DNA of 8,508 nt from contig JAUNNW010000059.1 in NCBI GenBank assembly GCA_030531285.1, positions 1-8,508 on the forward strand. Direction: 5' to 3'. Shown here piece after piece: positions 1 to 7,712 of the stretch; within the stretch, counting starts at the first letter, position 1; the number at the start of each line of letters is the position of its first letter. Under the pieces are notes generated by a model. That model saw nothing but the letters and a program-made list of their open reading frames with translations. It was not told the origin of the DNA and did not search any database. The DNA is from Synergistaceae bacterium. Its GTDB lineage: Bacteria; Synergistota; Synergistia; Synergistales; Synergistaceae. A program made the translations under genes and the position numbers.

Positions 1-55
1 AAAAATTAAAACGGCTTGGGAGATTTTTATAATTTTATAATTCCCAAGCCGTTTT
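1..55 (-). terminator. Rho-independent terminator of the pyr operon
   Basis: A perfect 14-bp inverted repeat pairs positions 8-21 with 42-55 around a 20-nt AT-rich loop. Read on the minus strand, it lies 16 bp beyond the pyrI stop codon. Its 3' arm ends in four T and is followed by AATTTTT, a good U-tract. It closes the seven-gene pyr operon. The plus-strand side is also T-rich (GTTTTGTTTA), so the hairpin might also stop transcription arriving from the left, but no plus-strand gene is visible there. Confidence 0.9.
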
Positions 56-71
56 GTTTATGTCCGTCTGT

Positions 72-488
72 TTAGTTTGCTTTTGTTTCGCAGTATTTGC
101 AGCGGTAAGTCTTTGTTTCTTCGTCCGCAAGGTAGAATACGTGGTCAAGCTCCTGTTCCGTGCCTGTGATGCAGCGCGGGTTTTTGCAGCGGATAACGTT
201 TTTAAGCAGTTTCGGCGTGCCTATCGTGTGTTTTTCAACAAGTTTTTCGTCTTTGATGACGTTTATGGTCGCCGTTGGGTCAACGTAGCCGATTACGTCA
301 AGGTTCACCGTTATATCGGCGTCTATTTTAATTATGTCTTTTCTTCCTTTTTTTTCGCTGTACGCATTTTTTATTATTGCCACAGAGCAGTCCAGTTCTT
401 CAAGTCCGAGCAGCTCGTAAAGTTTCATTCCTCTCCCTGCCGTGATGTGGTCAATTACTATTCCGTTGCGTATGGAGTCTATTCTCAT
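72..488 (-). CDS. pyrI: Aspartate carbamoyltransferase regulatory subunit PyrI
   Basis: This 138-aa protein is the regulatory chain of class B aspartate transcarbamoylase. In the known family it binds CTP/ATP/UTP in its N-terminal domain and contacts PyrB through a C-terminal zinc domain. The zinc ligands are visible as C-x4-C at residues 101 and 106 and C-x2-C at 130 and 133. The N-terminal domain contains the conserved HITAGRG stretch (residues 14-20) and a DADITVNLD-like segment (56-64). A longer reading frame extends upstream to 569, but ATG at 488 is preferred: it gives the normal family length, starts with MRIDSIRNG, has GGAGG at 499-503, and overlaps the pyrB stop as ATGA. Last gene of the operon, translationally coupled to pyrB. 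Its presence predicts an allosteric PyrB/PyrI holoenzyme in the cytoplasm. Confidence 0.96.
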   Translation of the reverse strand: MRIDSIRNGIVIDHITAGRGMKLYELLGLEELDCSVAIIKNAYSEKKGRKDIIKIDADITVNLDVIGYVDPTATINVIKDEKLVEKHTIGTPKLLKNVIRCKNPRCITGTEQELDHVFYLADEETKTYRCKYCETKAN

Positions 489-1408
489 AACGTTCCCGCC
501 TCCTTGAGCAGTTTCAGCATAAGCGCCATGCGCATGTATTTTCCGTTCAGCACCTGTTTGAAGTAGCACGCGCGCGGGTCATCGTCTATCGCAACGCTGA
601 TTTCGTTGACGCGCGGCAGCGGGTGCATTATGCAGAGGTCCTTTTTCGCGTTCGTCAGTTTTTTCGGCGTGAGTATGTAACTGTCTTTCAGGCGCAGGTA
701 GTCTTCTTCGTTGAAGAAGCGTTCTCTCTGGACGCGCGTCATGTAGAGTATATCGAGTTCGGGCATTGTGCCTTCAAGGTCTGTTGTCTGCCGGTAGCGG
801 ATGCTGCGTTTCGCAAGCACGTCTTTTTTGACGTAGCTAGGCAGTTTCAGCTCTTCCGGCGAGATGAGCACGAAGCTGTTTCCCTTGTAGCGCGACATCG
901 CATTGATGAGCGAGTGTACCGTGCGCCCGAATTTAAGGTCTCCGCACAGTCCTATCGTAAGGTTGCTGAAGCCGCCTTTTTCGCGGTGGATTGTGAGCAG
1001 GTCGGCAAGCGTTTGCGTCGGGTGGCAGTGTCCCCCGTCTCCGGCGTTGATTACGGGAACAGAGGCGTTGTTGGCGGCAACAAGAGCTGCGCCTTCTTTC
1101 GGGTGGCGCATCGCGATTATATCCGCATAGCAGCTGACGGTTTTTGCCGTGTCTGCAACGCTTTCGCCTTTTGCGGCGGAGGAGTTGCCCGCCGCCGAGA
1201 AGCCGATTACGTTTCCCCCAAGTTCGTACATTGCCGCTTCAAAGCTGAGGCGCGTTCTCGTTGACGGTTCGAAGAAAAGCGTCGCAAGTTTTTTCCCGCG
1301 GCATATTTCACCATATTTCTTTGGATTTTCGATAATGTCGCAGGCTGTTTTTATGAGCTCGTTAAGCTCGTCAAGCGACAAATCTGATACGTCGATGATG
1401 CTGCGCAT
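485..1408 (-). CDS. pyrB: Aspartate carbamoyltransferase catalytic subunit PyrB
   Basis: This 307-aa enzyme condenses carbamoyl phosphate with L-aspartate to N-carbamoyl-aspartate, the committed step of pyrimidine synthesis. The N-terminal carbamoyl-phosphate domain has FFEPSTRTR at residues 45-53, the S/K loop SSAAKGES (76-83, with K80 corresponding to the mobile-loop lysine) and GHCHPTQ (126-132). The aspartate domain shows KFGRTVHSL (159-167), MTRVQ (223-227) and HPLPR (262-266). All expected active-site motifs are present and the length is typical. The ATG at 1408 has a near-ideal Shine-Dalgarno, AAAAGGAGGT, with GGAGG at 1418-1422 and a 9-nt spacer. Unlike the other junctions, pyrB is separated from the upstream gene (pyrE) by 56 bp of repetitive sequence. 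Its stop overlaps the pyrI start, as expected for subunits of one complex. Confidence 0.97.
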   Translation of the reverse strand: MRSIIDVSDLSLDELNELIKTACDIIENPKKYGEICRGKKLATLFFEPSTRTRLSFEAAMYELGGNVIGFSAAGNSSAAKGESVADTAKTVSCYADIIAMRHPKEGAALVAANNASVPVINAGDGGHCHPTQTLADLLTIHREKGGFSNLTIGLCGDLKFGRTVHSLINAMSRYKGNSFVLISPEELKLPSYVKKDVLAKRSIRYRQTTDLEGTMPELDILYMTRVQRERFFNEEDYLRLKDSYILTPKKLTNAKKDLCIMHPLPRVNEISVAIDDDPRACYFKQVLNGKYMRMALMLKLLKEAGTL

Positions 1409-1440
1409 TATAAGAGACCTCCTTTTAATAAAATTTTGGA

Positions 1441-1483
1441 AACCAAATTACCAAGTACCAATTACTAATTACCAATTTTGGTA
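1441..1483 (-). repeat. Degenerate 7-bp tandem repeat at the pyrE-pyrB junction
   Basis: On the minus strand four heptamers in exact 7-nt register follow one another: TTGGTAA (1469-1475), TTAGTAA (1462-1468), TTGGTAC (1455-1461) and TTGGTAA (1448-1454). A decayed fifth unit, TTTGGTT, occupies 1441-1447. On the pyrE side the array is bordered by a 6-2-6 palindrome, TACCAA-AA-TTGGTA (1470-1483). The array begins inside the last codons of pyrE and supplies its TAG stop (1465-1467). The rest of it lies in the intergenic gap before the pyrB ribosome binding site. Its function is unknown. It resembles the short heptanucleotide tandem repeats described in some bacterial genomes, but I cannot tell whether it recurs in this one. 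Confidence 0.8.
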
Positions 1484-2124
1484 TTTTGTTTTTGCTGTTT
1501 TATCCAGCTTTCGTCGGACGGATTGTTGCGGAAAGCGATGAGTTGTTTTATTTCTTCTGGTTTGATGTAGCCTTCCTCAGCCGCAACTTCGGCGATGACG
1601 TCAAAATTTGTAAGAGATATGTTTTTCACGTTTGCTTCAGCAAGACGATCCAGTCCTTTTTTCATTCCGTAGGTAAATATGCTTGCAATGCCAAGCACTT
1701 CTGCGCCCGCTTCGCGGAGGACATCAACAACTTCAAGCACACTGCCTGCTGTTGAGATAAGGTCTTCAATGACAACGACCTTCTGCCCGCGTTCAAGTTT
1801 TCCTTCTATTTGATTCTGTCTGCCGTGGTCTTTTGCGCCGCTGCGTACGTAGCCCATAGGCAGATTAAGCAGATGTCCGGTTATCGCCGCGTGAGCAATT
1901 CCGGCTGTCGATGTTCCCATAAGCACTTCGGCCTCCGGGTAGTTTTCTTTTATAAGCTGCGCAAGTCCGTTTTCAATGTCGCTGCGCACTTCGGGCGCCG
2001 TGAGCGTCAGACGGTTGTCGCAGTACACGGGGCTTTTGATGCCGCTTGCCCATGTGAACGGTTCCTGCGGACGGAAAAATACCGCTTTGATTGAGAGCAG
2101 GTCTTTTGCTATTTTTTTCTGCAT
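1465..2124 (-). CDS. pyrE: Orotate phosphoribosyltransferase PyrE
   Basis: This 219-aa type I phosphoribosyltransferase converts orotate and PRPP to OMP and pyrophosphate. The N-terminal region has the Bacillus-like pattern RPQEPFTWASGIKSPVYCDN (residues 18-37). The flexible catalytic loop is YVRSGAKDHGRQNQIEG (92-108), with K98 and H100. The PRPP-binding signature VVVIEDLISTAGSV is at 116-129. ATG at 2124 follows GGAGG at 2133-2137 (8-nt spacer), 16 bp after the pyrF stop. The odd part is the C-terminus: the last six residues (NTKIGN) and the TAG stop are encoded by the palindrome and first heptamers of a tandem repeat. The family's expected end lies near the SDESWIKQQ segment (203-211), so the tail may be a repeat-derived extension. 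The core fold appears intact and activity is expected. Confidence 0.96.
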   Translation of the reverse strand: MQKKIAKDLLSIKAVFFRPQEPFTWASGIKSPVYCDNRLTLTAPEVRSDIENGLAQLIKENYPEAEVLMGTSTAGIAHAAITGHLLNLPMGYVRSGAKDHGRQNQIEGKLERGQKVVVIEDLISTAGSVLEVVDVLREAGAEVLGIASIFTYGMKKGLDRLAEANVKNISLTNFDVIAEVAAEEGYIKPEEIKQLIAFRNNPSDESWIKQQKQNTKIGN

Positions 2125-2140
2125 TTTCTGTTCCTCCCTG

Positions 2141-2839
2141 TTATCCGATAAATTCTTTTACACATCTGTTGTACGCCGCAACAGGGTTTTCCGCCGCCGC
2201 TACCGGCCTGCCTACTACTATGAAATCAGACCCTGCAAGTTTTGCCTGTGCAGGGGTCATAACGCGTTTTTGGTCGCCTTTGTCGCAGGCGGCAAAGCGA
2301 ACGCCCGGGGTTACCGTAAGGAACTGTCTGCCGCAGGTTTCGTGAACCTTTGCCGCTTCCAGCGGCGAGCAGACGACTCCGTCAAGTCCGGCATTTTTGG
2401 CTGTCAGCGCATAGTGCATTACAACCTCGTCAATCGGTTTGTTTATAAGCAGGTCGCGCTCCAGCGTTTCCTGGTCGGTGCTTGTGAGTTGTGTTACGGC
2501 TATGAGCAGCGGACGGCTGCCGTCTGCTCTTGTAAGTCCTTCAAGTGCGCCCTGCATCATTGCCGTTGCGCCTGCCGCGTGAAGGTTGCAGATGTCAATG
2601 TCAAGCCGCGAAAGCACCGCCATTGTTTTTTTGACGGTGTTCGGTATGTCGTGCAGTTTCAAGTCAAGGAATATTTTGTGACCGCGCGCTTTTATTTCGC
2701 GCACGATTTGCGGACCTTCCGCATAAAAAAGTTCCATGCCTATTTTTACGAACGGTTTTCTGTCAGTAAATTTGTCAAGGAAGCCGTACAGCTGTTCCGC
2801 GCCTGAAAAATCGCACGCTACGATAACGTCTCTTTCCAT
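2141..2839 (-). CDS. pyrF: Orotidine 5'-phosphate decarboxylase PyrF
   Basis: This 232-aa TIM-barrel enzyme decarboxylates OMP to UMP, the last step of the pathway. The catalytic D-x-K-x-x-D signature is at residues 59-64 inside FLDLKLHDIPNTV (57-69). The first-strand VACD (D10) and FVKIGMELF (30-38, K32) are the other expected substrate-binding elements. TPGVR (residues 178-182) and VVGRP near the C-terminus fit the phosphate-binding loop. Length and motif spacing match the bacterial group 1 enzymes. The start ATG shares one base with the pyrD stop (TAATG), and GGAGG at 2849-2853 lies inside the end of pyrD, so the two genes are likely translationally coupled. pyrE follows 16 bp after its stop. 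Confidence 0.97.
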   Translation of the reverse strand: MERDVIVACDFSGAEQLYGFLDKFTDRKPFVKIGMELFYAEGPQIVREIKARGHKIFLDLKLHDIPNTVKKTMAVLSRLDIDICNLHAAGATAMMQGALEGLTRADGSRPLLIAVTQLTSTDQETLERDLLINKPIDEVVMHYALTAKNAGLDGVVCSPLEAAKVHETCGRQFLTVTPGVRFAACDKGDQKRVMTPAQAKLAGSDFIVVGRPVAAAENPVAAYNRCVKEFIG

Positions 2840-3750
2840 TACAGGGCACCTCCGATGATGTCTTTAAGATTTTTTATTCCGTATTTGTCCATTGTTTTGG
2901 GAAGCTGTTTTATGATTTTCGGGCAGACAAACGGGTCTATAAGATTCGCCGCGCCAACCTGTACTGCACAGGCACCGGCAAGCATCATTTCTATTACGTC
3001 TTCCGCCGTTGATATCCCTCCGAGACCAATTACGGGAATTTTTACCGCTTTTGCGACCTGATAAACCATTCTTAAAGCAACAGGGAATACCGCGGGGCCT
3101 GAAAGCCCTCCCGTAGTGTTTGCAAGCAACGGTTTTTTGCTGCTCAGGTTTATTCTCATGCCGAGCAGCGTGTTTATAAGGCTTATTCCGTCAGCCCCCG
3201 CGGCTTCAACCGCTTTCGCGACTGAAACGATGTCTGTTACATTCGGCGTAAGTTTTATTATTACAGGTTTTTTTGCAGCTTTTTTAACTGCTTTTGTCAC
3301 TTTTGCAGCTGATTTTGGTTCTGTTCCGAATGCCATTGCCCCTCCGTGAACGTTAGGACAGCTTATGTTGACTTCAAGCCAGCCGATTTGCGGCTCTGCG
3401 TCAAGCCGTCCGCAAACGTATGCATATTCTTCAAGGGAAAATCCGCTGACGTTCGCCATGACAGGTTTGTGAAAAACTTTTTTCAGCGCCGGCAGTTCCT
3501 CCGATATTACTTTGTCAACACCGGGGTTTTGCAGCCCGACTGCGTTGAGCATTCCTGACGGCGTTTCGGCTATTCTCGGCGGAGTGTTGCCGTAGCGCGG
3601 TTCCCGCGTTGTTCCCTTAAAGGAAAAGGTGCCGAGAATATTTATGTCGTAGAGTTCCGCAAATTCGCAGCCGTAGCCGAAAGTGCCGCTGGCAGGTATT
3701 ACAGGATTGTCAAGTTCAATGCCGCAGAGGCTTGTGGTTAAGCGTCCCAT
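2839..3750 (-). CDS. pyrD: Dihydroorotate dehydrogenase class 1B catalytic subunit
   Basis: This 303-aa FMN enzyme oxidises dihydroorotate to orotate. In class 1B enzymes it forms a heterotetramer with PyrK and passes electrons to NAD+. Visible features are the substrate stretch NAVGLQNPG (69-77), NISCPNVHGG (128-137) with the catalytic-base cysteine at C131, IIKLTPN (164-170), INTLLGMR (192-199) and the FMN phosphate loop IGLGGIST (241-248). Cys rather than Ser as the base marks class 1, and the adjacent pyrK supports 1B. The frame is open to an upstream ATG at 3849, but that extension lies within pyrK and has no family character. ATG at 3750 has GGAGG at 3758-3762 with a 7-nt spacer and gives the usual length and MGRLTTSLCG start. 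It overlaps the end of pyrK by 13 bp. Confidence 0.96.
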   Translation of the reverse strand: MGRLTTSLCGIELDNPVIPASGTFGYGCEFAELYDINILGTFSFKGTTREPRYGNTPPRIAETPSGMLNAVGLQNPGVDKVISEELPALKKVFHKPVMANVSGFSLEEYAYVCGRLDAEPQIGWLEVNISCPNVHGGAMAFGTEPKSAAKVTKAVKKAAKKPVIIKLTPNVTDIVSVAKAVEAAGADGISLINTLLGMRINLSSKKPLLANTTGGLSGPAVFPVALRMVYQVAKAVKIPVIGLGGISTAEDVIEMMLAGACAVQVGAANLIDPFVCPKIIKQLPKTMDKYGIKNLKDIIGGAL

Positions 3751-4475
3751 AGAATTTCCTCCTTGAACAGGACTGGCCCGTCTTTGCATATTCTTTTGCT
3801 GCCGGTTATTGTCTTGCACGAACAGCCCATGCATGCTCCAAAGCCGCATCCCATGCGCTCTTCAAAGCTGAACTGCCCCGAGGTTTTGCAGTTTTCATAT
3901 ACAGCGCGAAGCATTGGCTCGGGTCCGCAGCAGAAGACGTGCGTGTACGAAAGTTCTTTCATTGCGTCTGTTACAAAACCTTTCACGCCGGAGGAACCGT
4001 CGGTTGTCGTTATAATTACTTTGGCGCCGAGTTTTTCAAATTCATCCGCGCAAAAAATTTCCTCTGCCGTGTTAAATCCGAGAATTGCCGTAACTGTTTT
4101 CTCCTGCGCAATTAACTTTTTGGCAAGCAGATACATGGGAGGGACGCCTAAACCTCCTCCTAAAAGCAACGGTTTTTCTCCGGCGCGGGATAGGTCGCAG
4201 CCGTTGCCAAGCCCTGTGAGAACGTCAAGTTTAGCGCCGTTTTCAAGCGTTGTCATATATTCCGTGCCGTGTCCGACAGCCTTGTAGATTATCGTTACGC
4301 TTTTTTCATCAAGGTCATAGACTGATATGGGGCGGCGCAGATAAAATCCGTCAAGTTTTATGTTTATAAACTGCCCCGGTTTTGTAATTGCCGTCACATC
4401 GCCTTCCAGCCGCATTTTGTACACGGCAGGGGCAAGCCTGCTGTTTTGCGTTACTGTCAAAAACTGCTGTTCCAT
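3738..4475 (-). CDS. pyrK: Dihydroorotate dehydrogenase electron-transfer subunit PyrK
   Basis: This 245-aa flavoprotein is the FAD/[2Fe-2S] partner of class 1B PyrD and links dihydroorotate oxidation to NAD+ reduction. The N-terminal ferredoxin-reductase-like barrel carries the FAD motif RRPISVYD (47-54) and GHGTEYM (68-74). The middle domain has the nucleotide-binding LLLGGGLGVPPMYLLAK (103-119) and the CCGPEPML segment (182-189). The C-terminal iron-sulfur cluster is C-x4-C-x2-C-x11-C at residues 210, 215, 218 and 230. All four ligands are present. ATG at 4475 has a purine-rich AAGGA at 4483-4487, weaker than the GGAGG sites of the downstream genes. The gene starts 17 bp after carB and overlaps pyrD by 13 bp, with the pyrD ribosome binding site inside it. 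Confidence 0.95.
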   Translation of the reverse strand: MEQQFLTVTQNSRLAPAVYKMRLEGDVTAITKPGQFINIKLDGFYLRRPISVYDLDEKSVTIIYKAVGHGTEYMTTLENGAKLDVLTGLGNGCDLSRAGEKPLLLGGGLGVPPMYLLAKKLIAQEKTVTAILGFNTAEEIFCADEFEKLGAKVIITTTDGSSGVKGFVTDAMKELSYTHVFCCGPEPMLRAVYENCKTSGQFSFEERMGCGFGACMGCSCKTITGSKRICKDGPVLFKEEILWDA

Positions 4476-4492
4476 ATCTGTTTCCTTTCCAA

Positions 4493-7400
4493 CTACGCAT
4501 TTATCGGAGATACGTTGAGCGTGGTTTCTTCAAGCACGTCAAGCACTATTCTTACCGTGTCAAGCGCCGTAAAGATTGTTACGTTGTTTTCCGTAGCGCT
4601 GCTGCGTATCATGTGCCCGTCCGTTTCCTGTTCGGAAGCTCCAACTTGTTTTGTGTTTATGACGTAGGCAATTTTTCCGGTTCTGATCGCGTCAAGAATT
4701 TCTTCGCTGCCTTCGCTGATTTTTCTCAAGACATGAGTTTTTATTCCGTTGTCCTTGAGGAATGCCGCAGTGCCCTTTGTCGCGGCTATGTTGAAGCCGA
4801 GCCTGTAGAAACGGCGCATCAGCGGAAGAATTTCCGGCTTGTCTTCATCGGCTACGGTTACAAAAATCGTGCCGTAATTTGCAAGCAGCATTCCTGACGC
4901 CTGCAGCGCTTTGTAAAACGCGCGGTTAAGCTTGTCGTCGTAGCCTATGGCTTCGCCCGTTGATTTCATTTCAGGCGAGAGATAGGCGTCAAGCCCCTTG
5001 AGTTTGTTGAAAGAAAATACGGGAACCTTGATGTAGCAGCGTTTTTTCTCGTCAGGATAGATGTCGAATATTCCCTGTTCTTTCAGACTGATGCCCAAAA
5101 TCGCTTTCGTGGCGATGTCCGCAAGCGGGCAGCCCGTAGCTTTTGAAAGGAACGGCACCGTGCGCGACGAGCGAGGGTTGACTTCAATTATATAGACGTT
5201 TTCGTCTTTGTCGACTATGAACTGTATGTTGTAAAGCCCCACGATACCTATGCCGAGACCAAGTTTTTTCGCGTAGCGGAGTATCGTTCCCTTGACTTTG
5301 TCGGAAATGCTGAAAGCGGGGTAGACGCTGATGGAGTCGCCTGAGTGGACGCCGGTGCGTTCTACAAGCTCCATTATTCCGGGAACAAATACGTTTCTTC
5401 CGTCGCAGATTGCGTCAATTTCAACTTCTTTGCCGTAAATATATTTGTCAACCAGCACAGGTTTGTCTTCGTCAATTTCAACCGCGTTTTTTAGGTAACG
5501 GCGCAGCTGTTCCTCGTCCGCAACAATCTGCATTGCCCTGCCTCCGAGCACAAAGCTGGGGCGCACAAGCACAGGATAACCGATTTCTGCCGCGGCGTTC
5601 ACCCCGTCCTGAATGTTTGTTACGGCTTTGCCTTTGGGCTGCGGAATGTCGAGCTCAAGAAGCAGTTTTTCAAAGCTGTCCCTGTTTTCCGCACGGTCGA
5701 TTGCCTCGCAGCCGGTTCCTATGATTTTTACGCCGAGGTCGGCAAGCGGCTGCGCAAGGTTTATTGCCGTCTGCCCTCCGAGGGAGGCAATAACGCCTTC
5801 TGGTTTCTCAAAGTTGATAATTGACATTACGTCTTCGGGAACCAAAGGTTCAAAATAGAGTTTGTCCGCTGTCGTGTAGTCTGTTGAAACCGTTTCGGGA
5901 TTATTGTTGATTATGATTGCCTCGTAGCCGAGGCTTTTTATTGTCTGGACAGCGTGAACAGTGGAGTAGTCAAATTCAACTCCCTGTCCTATGCGTATGG
6001 GACCTGCTCCCAGCACTATAATTTTCTTTTTGTCTGTCAGCTGCGACTCATTTTCGCCGCTGTACGAAGAATAGAGATACGGGATGTATTTTCCTGTGTG
6101 CAGCGTGTCAACCATTCTGAAAACAGGTGTTATGCCGTAAGCATAACGTTTTTCCGCAACCTCTTTTTCAGGAATATTCCACTGGCGTGCGATAAAGAAG
6201 TCGGAGAAGCCCAGCTTTTTCGCCGCTTTCAGCAGTTCAAGGCTTCCGGAGTTTTCTTTCAGCGCGTTTTCCATGCTGATAATTCTCTGCATCGCTTCGA
6301 GGAAAAGCTCCGTTATCGCGGTTATTTCGTGCAGTTTTTTGACGGAAACACCGCGGTAAAGAGCTTCCGTGATGGCAAAAACGCTGTCATCGCGGAAAGC
6401 GCCCAGATAATCAAGCAGTTCTTCCGTCGTCATATTGTCAAATTTTGCTTTATAGACGTGCTTTACCCCTATTTCAAGCGAACGTATAGCTTTCAGGAAG
6501 CTTTCTTCAAGGTTCGCCCCGATGCCCATAACTTCGCCTGTGGCTTTCATCTGTGTTCCGAGTGTGTTGTCGGCATCCGCAAATTTGTCAAACGGGAAGC
6601 GCGGGAATTTGGTGATAACGTAATCAAGGCTGGGTTCTATTGCGGCTGTTCCGCCCGCAACAGGGATTTCTTCAAGCAGCATACCCACGGCTATTTTTGC
6701 CGTGACGCGCGCTATCGGATAGCCGCTCGCCTTGCTGGCAAGCGCCGAAGAACGGGAAACGCGCGGGTTGACTTCTATCAGGTAGTATCTGCTTGAATTT
6801 GGGTCAAGGGCAAACTGTACGTTGCAGCCGCCTTCAATTTTCAGTTCGCGGATAATTTTTATCGCGCTGTCATTCAGCATTTTTTTGTCTGCATCGCTCA
6901 GTGAAAGAATCGGCGCCACAACTATTGAATCTCCTGTATGAACGCCTACGGGGTCAACGTTTTCCATGCCGCATATCGTAATAGCGTGGTCTGATGAGTC
7001 GCGCATTACTTCAAATTCAATTTCCTTGTAACCTTTCACGCTTTTTTCAACCAGCACCTGATGCACAGGGGATAGTTTGAAAGCGTTGATGCCTATTGCT
7101 GCCAGCTCTTCCTCGTTGTTTGCAAAACCGCCCCCTGTACCTCCCAGCGTAAAGGCAGGGCGCAGAACTACGGGATAGCCTATTTTTTTCGCGGCTTCTT
7201 TTGCGTGTTCAAGGTCATAGGTAATTTCCGAAGGTATGACAGGTTCTCCTATTGACTGACACATTTCTTTGAAAAGCTCGCGGTCTTCGGCGCGTTCAAT
7301 ACTTTTACTGCTTGTTCCCAGCAGCTCAACGCCGCATTCCTTGAGAACTCCGGCTTTTTCAAGCTGCATTGCAAGATTAAGTCCTGTCTGTCCGCCAATG

Positions 7401-7663
7401 CCCGGAACTATTGCGTCAGGACGCTCCATGCGCAGTATTTTCGCTATGTAATCCACCGTAAGCGGCTCCATGTAAACTTTATCCGCAATACTTGTATCCG
7501 TCATAATCGTTGCAGGATTGGAATTCGCGAGAATAACCTCGTAACCTTCTTCCTTCAGCGCGAGACACGCCTGTGTTCCGGCATAGTCAAACTCTGCCGC
7601 TTGACCTATAACTATAGGCCCTGAGCCTATAATCAGCACTTTTTTGATATCCGTTCTTTTCAT
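4493..7663 (-). CDS. carB: Carbamoyl-phosphate synthase large subunit CarB
   Basis: This 1056-aa protein makes carbamoyl phosphate from bicarbonate, ammonia and two ATP. The ammonia normally comes through a tunnel from the glutaminase CarA. The expected duplicated layout is present. The first ATP-grasp half (about 1-400) has SGPIVIGQAAEFDYAG (14-29), RPAFTLGGTGGG (168-179) and metal ligands in EVNPR (297-301). A linker/oligomerisation domain follows (about 400-545). The second half (about 546-930) has GAGPIRIGQGVEFDYS (552-567), RPSFVLGGR (701-709) and EVNPR (827-831). The C-terminal MGS-like allosteric domain (about 930-1056) contains ATKGTA (960-965) and IAYVINT (998-1004). Length is normal and nothing is truncated. 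ATG at 7663 is preceded by GAAGGGA (7674-7680). It is the first gene of the operon, directly behind the PyrR-type leader. No carA is adjacent: the next gene upstream is the divergent ridA. Confidence 0.98.
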   Translation of the reverse strand: MKRTDIKKVLIIGSGPIVIGQAAEFDYAGTQACLALKEEGYEVILANSNPATIMTDTSIADKVYMEPLTVDYIAKILRMERPDAIVPGIGGQTGLNLAMQLEKAGVLKECGVELLGTSSKSIERAEDRELFKEMCQSIGEPVIPSEITYDLEHAKEAAKKIGYPVVLRPAFTLGGTGGGFANNEEELAAIGINAFKLSPVHQVLVEKSVKGYKEIEFEVMRDSSDHAITICGMENVDPVGVHTGDSIVVAPILSLSDADKKMLNDSAIKIIRELKIEGGCNVQFALDPNSSRYYLIEVNPRVSRSSALASKASGYPIARVTAKIAVGMLLEEIPVAGGTAAIEPSLDYVITKFPRFPFDKFADADNTLGTQMKATGEVMGIGANLEESFLKAIRSLEIGVKHVYKAKFDNMTTEELLDYLGAFRDDSVFAITEALYRGVSVKKLHEITAITELFLEAMQRIISMENALKENSGSLELLKAAKKLGFSDFFIARQWNIPEKEVAEKRYAYGITPVFRMVDTLHTGKYIPYLYSSYSGENESQLTDKKKIIVLGAGPIRIGQGVEFDYSTVHAVQTIKSLGYEAIIINNNPETVSTDYTTADKLYFEPLVPEDVMSIINFEKPEGVIASLGGQTAINLAQPLADLGVKIIGTGCEAIDRAENRDSFEKLLLELDIPQPKGKAVTNIQDGVNAAAEIGYPVLVRPSFVLGGRAMQIVADEEQLRRYLKNAVEIDEDKPVLVDKYIYGKEVEIDAICDGRNVFVPGIMELVERTGVHSGDSISVYPAFSISDKVKGTILRYAKKLGLGIGIVGLYNIQFIVDKDENVYIIEVNPRSSRTVPFLSKATGCPLADIATKAILGISLKEQGIFDIYPDEKKRCYIKVPVFSFNKLKGLDAYLSPEMKSTGEAIGYDDKLNRAFYKALQASGMLLANYGTIFVTVADEDKPEILPLMRRFYRLGFNIAATKGTAAFLKDNGIKTHVLRKISEGSEEILDAIRTGKIAYVINTKQVGASEQETDGHMIRSSATENNVTIFTALDTVRIVLDVLEETTLNVSPINA

Positions 7664-7679
7664 CTGTCAATCTTCCCTT

Positions 7680-7712
7680 CACAAAAAGCTTTTCAGGCGT
7701 TCTGTTTTTGTG
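7680..7712 (-). other. Hairpin beside the carB ribosome binding site
   Basis: On the minus strand CACAAAAA (7712-7705) and TTTTTGTG (7687-7680) form a perfect 8-bp stem around a 17-nt loop. The lower end of the stem touches the carB Shine-Dalgarno GAAGGGA (7680-7674). It lies between the attenuator terminator and the carB start, so it exists only in read-through transcripts. An isolated GGAGG at 7716-7720 stands just 5' of the stem, too far from the carB ATG to serve it in a linear message. The pairing is seen directly; any effect on translation or message stability is inference. Confidence 0.45.

Noticed and set aside
489..569. Upstream extension of pyrI by 27 codons
   Set aside because: It lies inside pyrB; the ATGA-coupled start at 488 gives the standard PyrI length and N-terminus.
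1409..1464. Possible internal promoter for pyrBI within the repeat-filled gap
   Set aside because: TTGG-like and TATTAA-like words arise from the AT-rich heptamers, and no convincing -35/-10 pair with correct spacing was found.
3751..3849. Upstream extension of pyrD by 33 codons to an ATG at 3849
   Set aside because: It lies wholly within pyrK, lacks family similarity, and the internal ATG at 3750 has an ideal ribosome binding site and normal length.
5954..6796. Long plus-strand open frame (280 codons) antisense to carB, and similar ones over pyrB and pyrF
   Set aside because: They are shadows of well-conserved genes on the other strand, have no ribosome binding sites, and their composition (rich in F, C, R) is typical of antisense frames.
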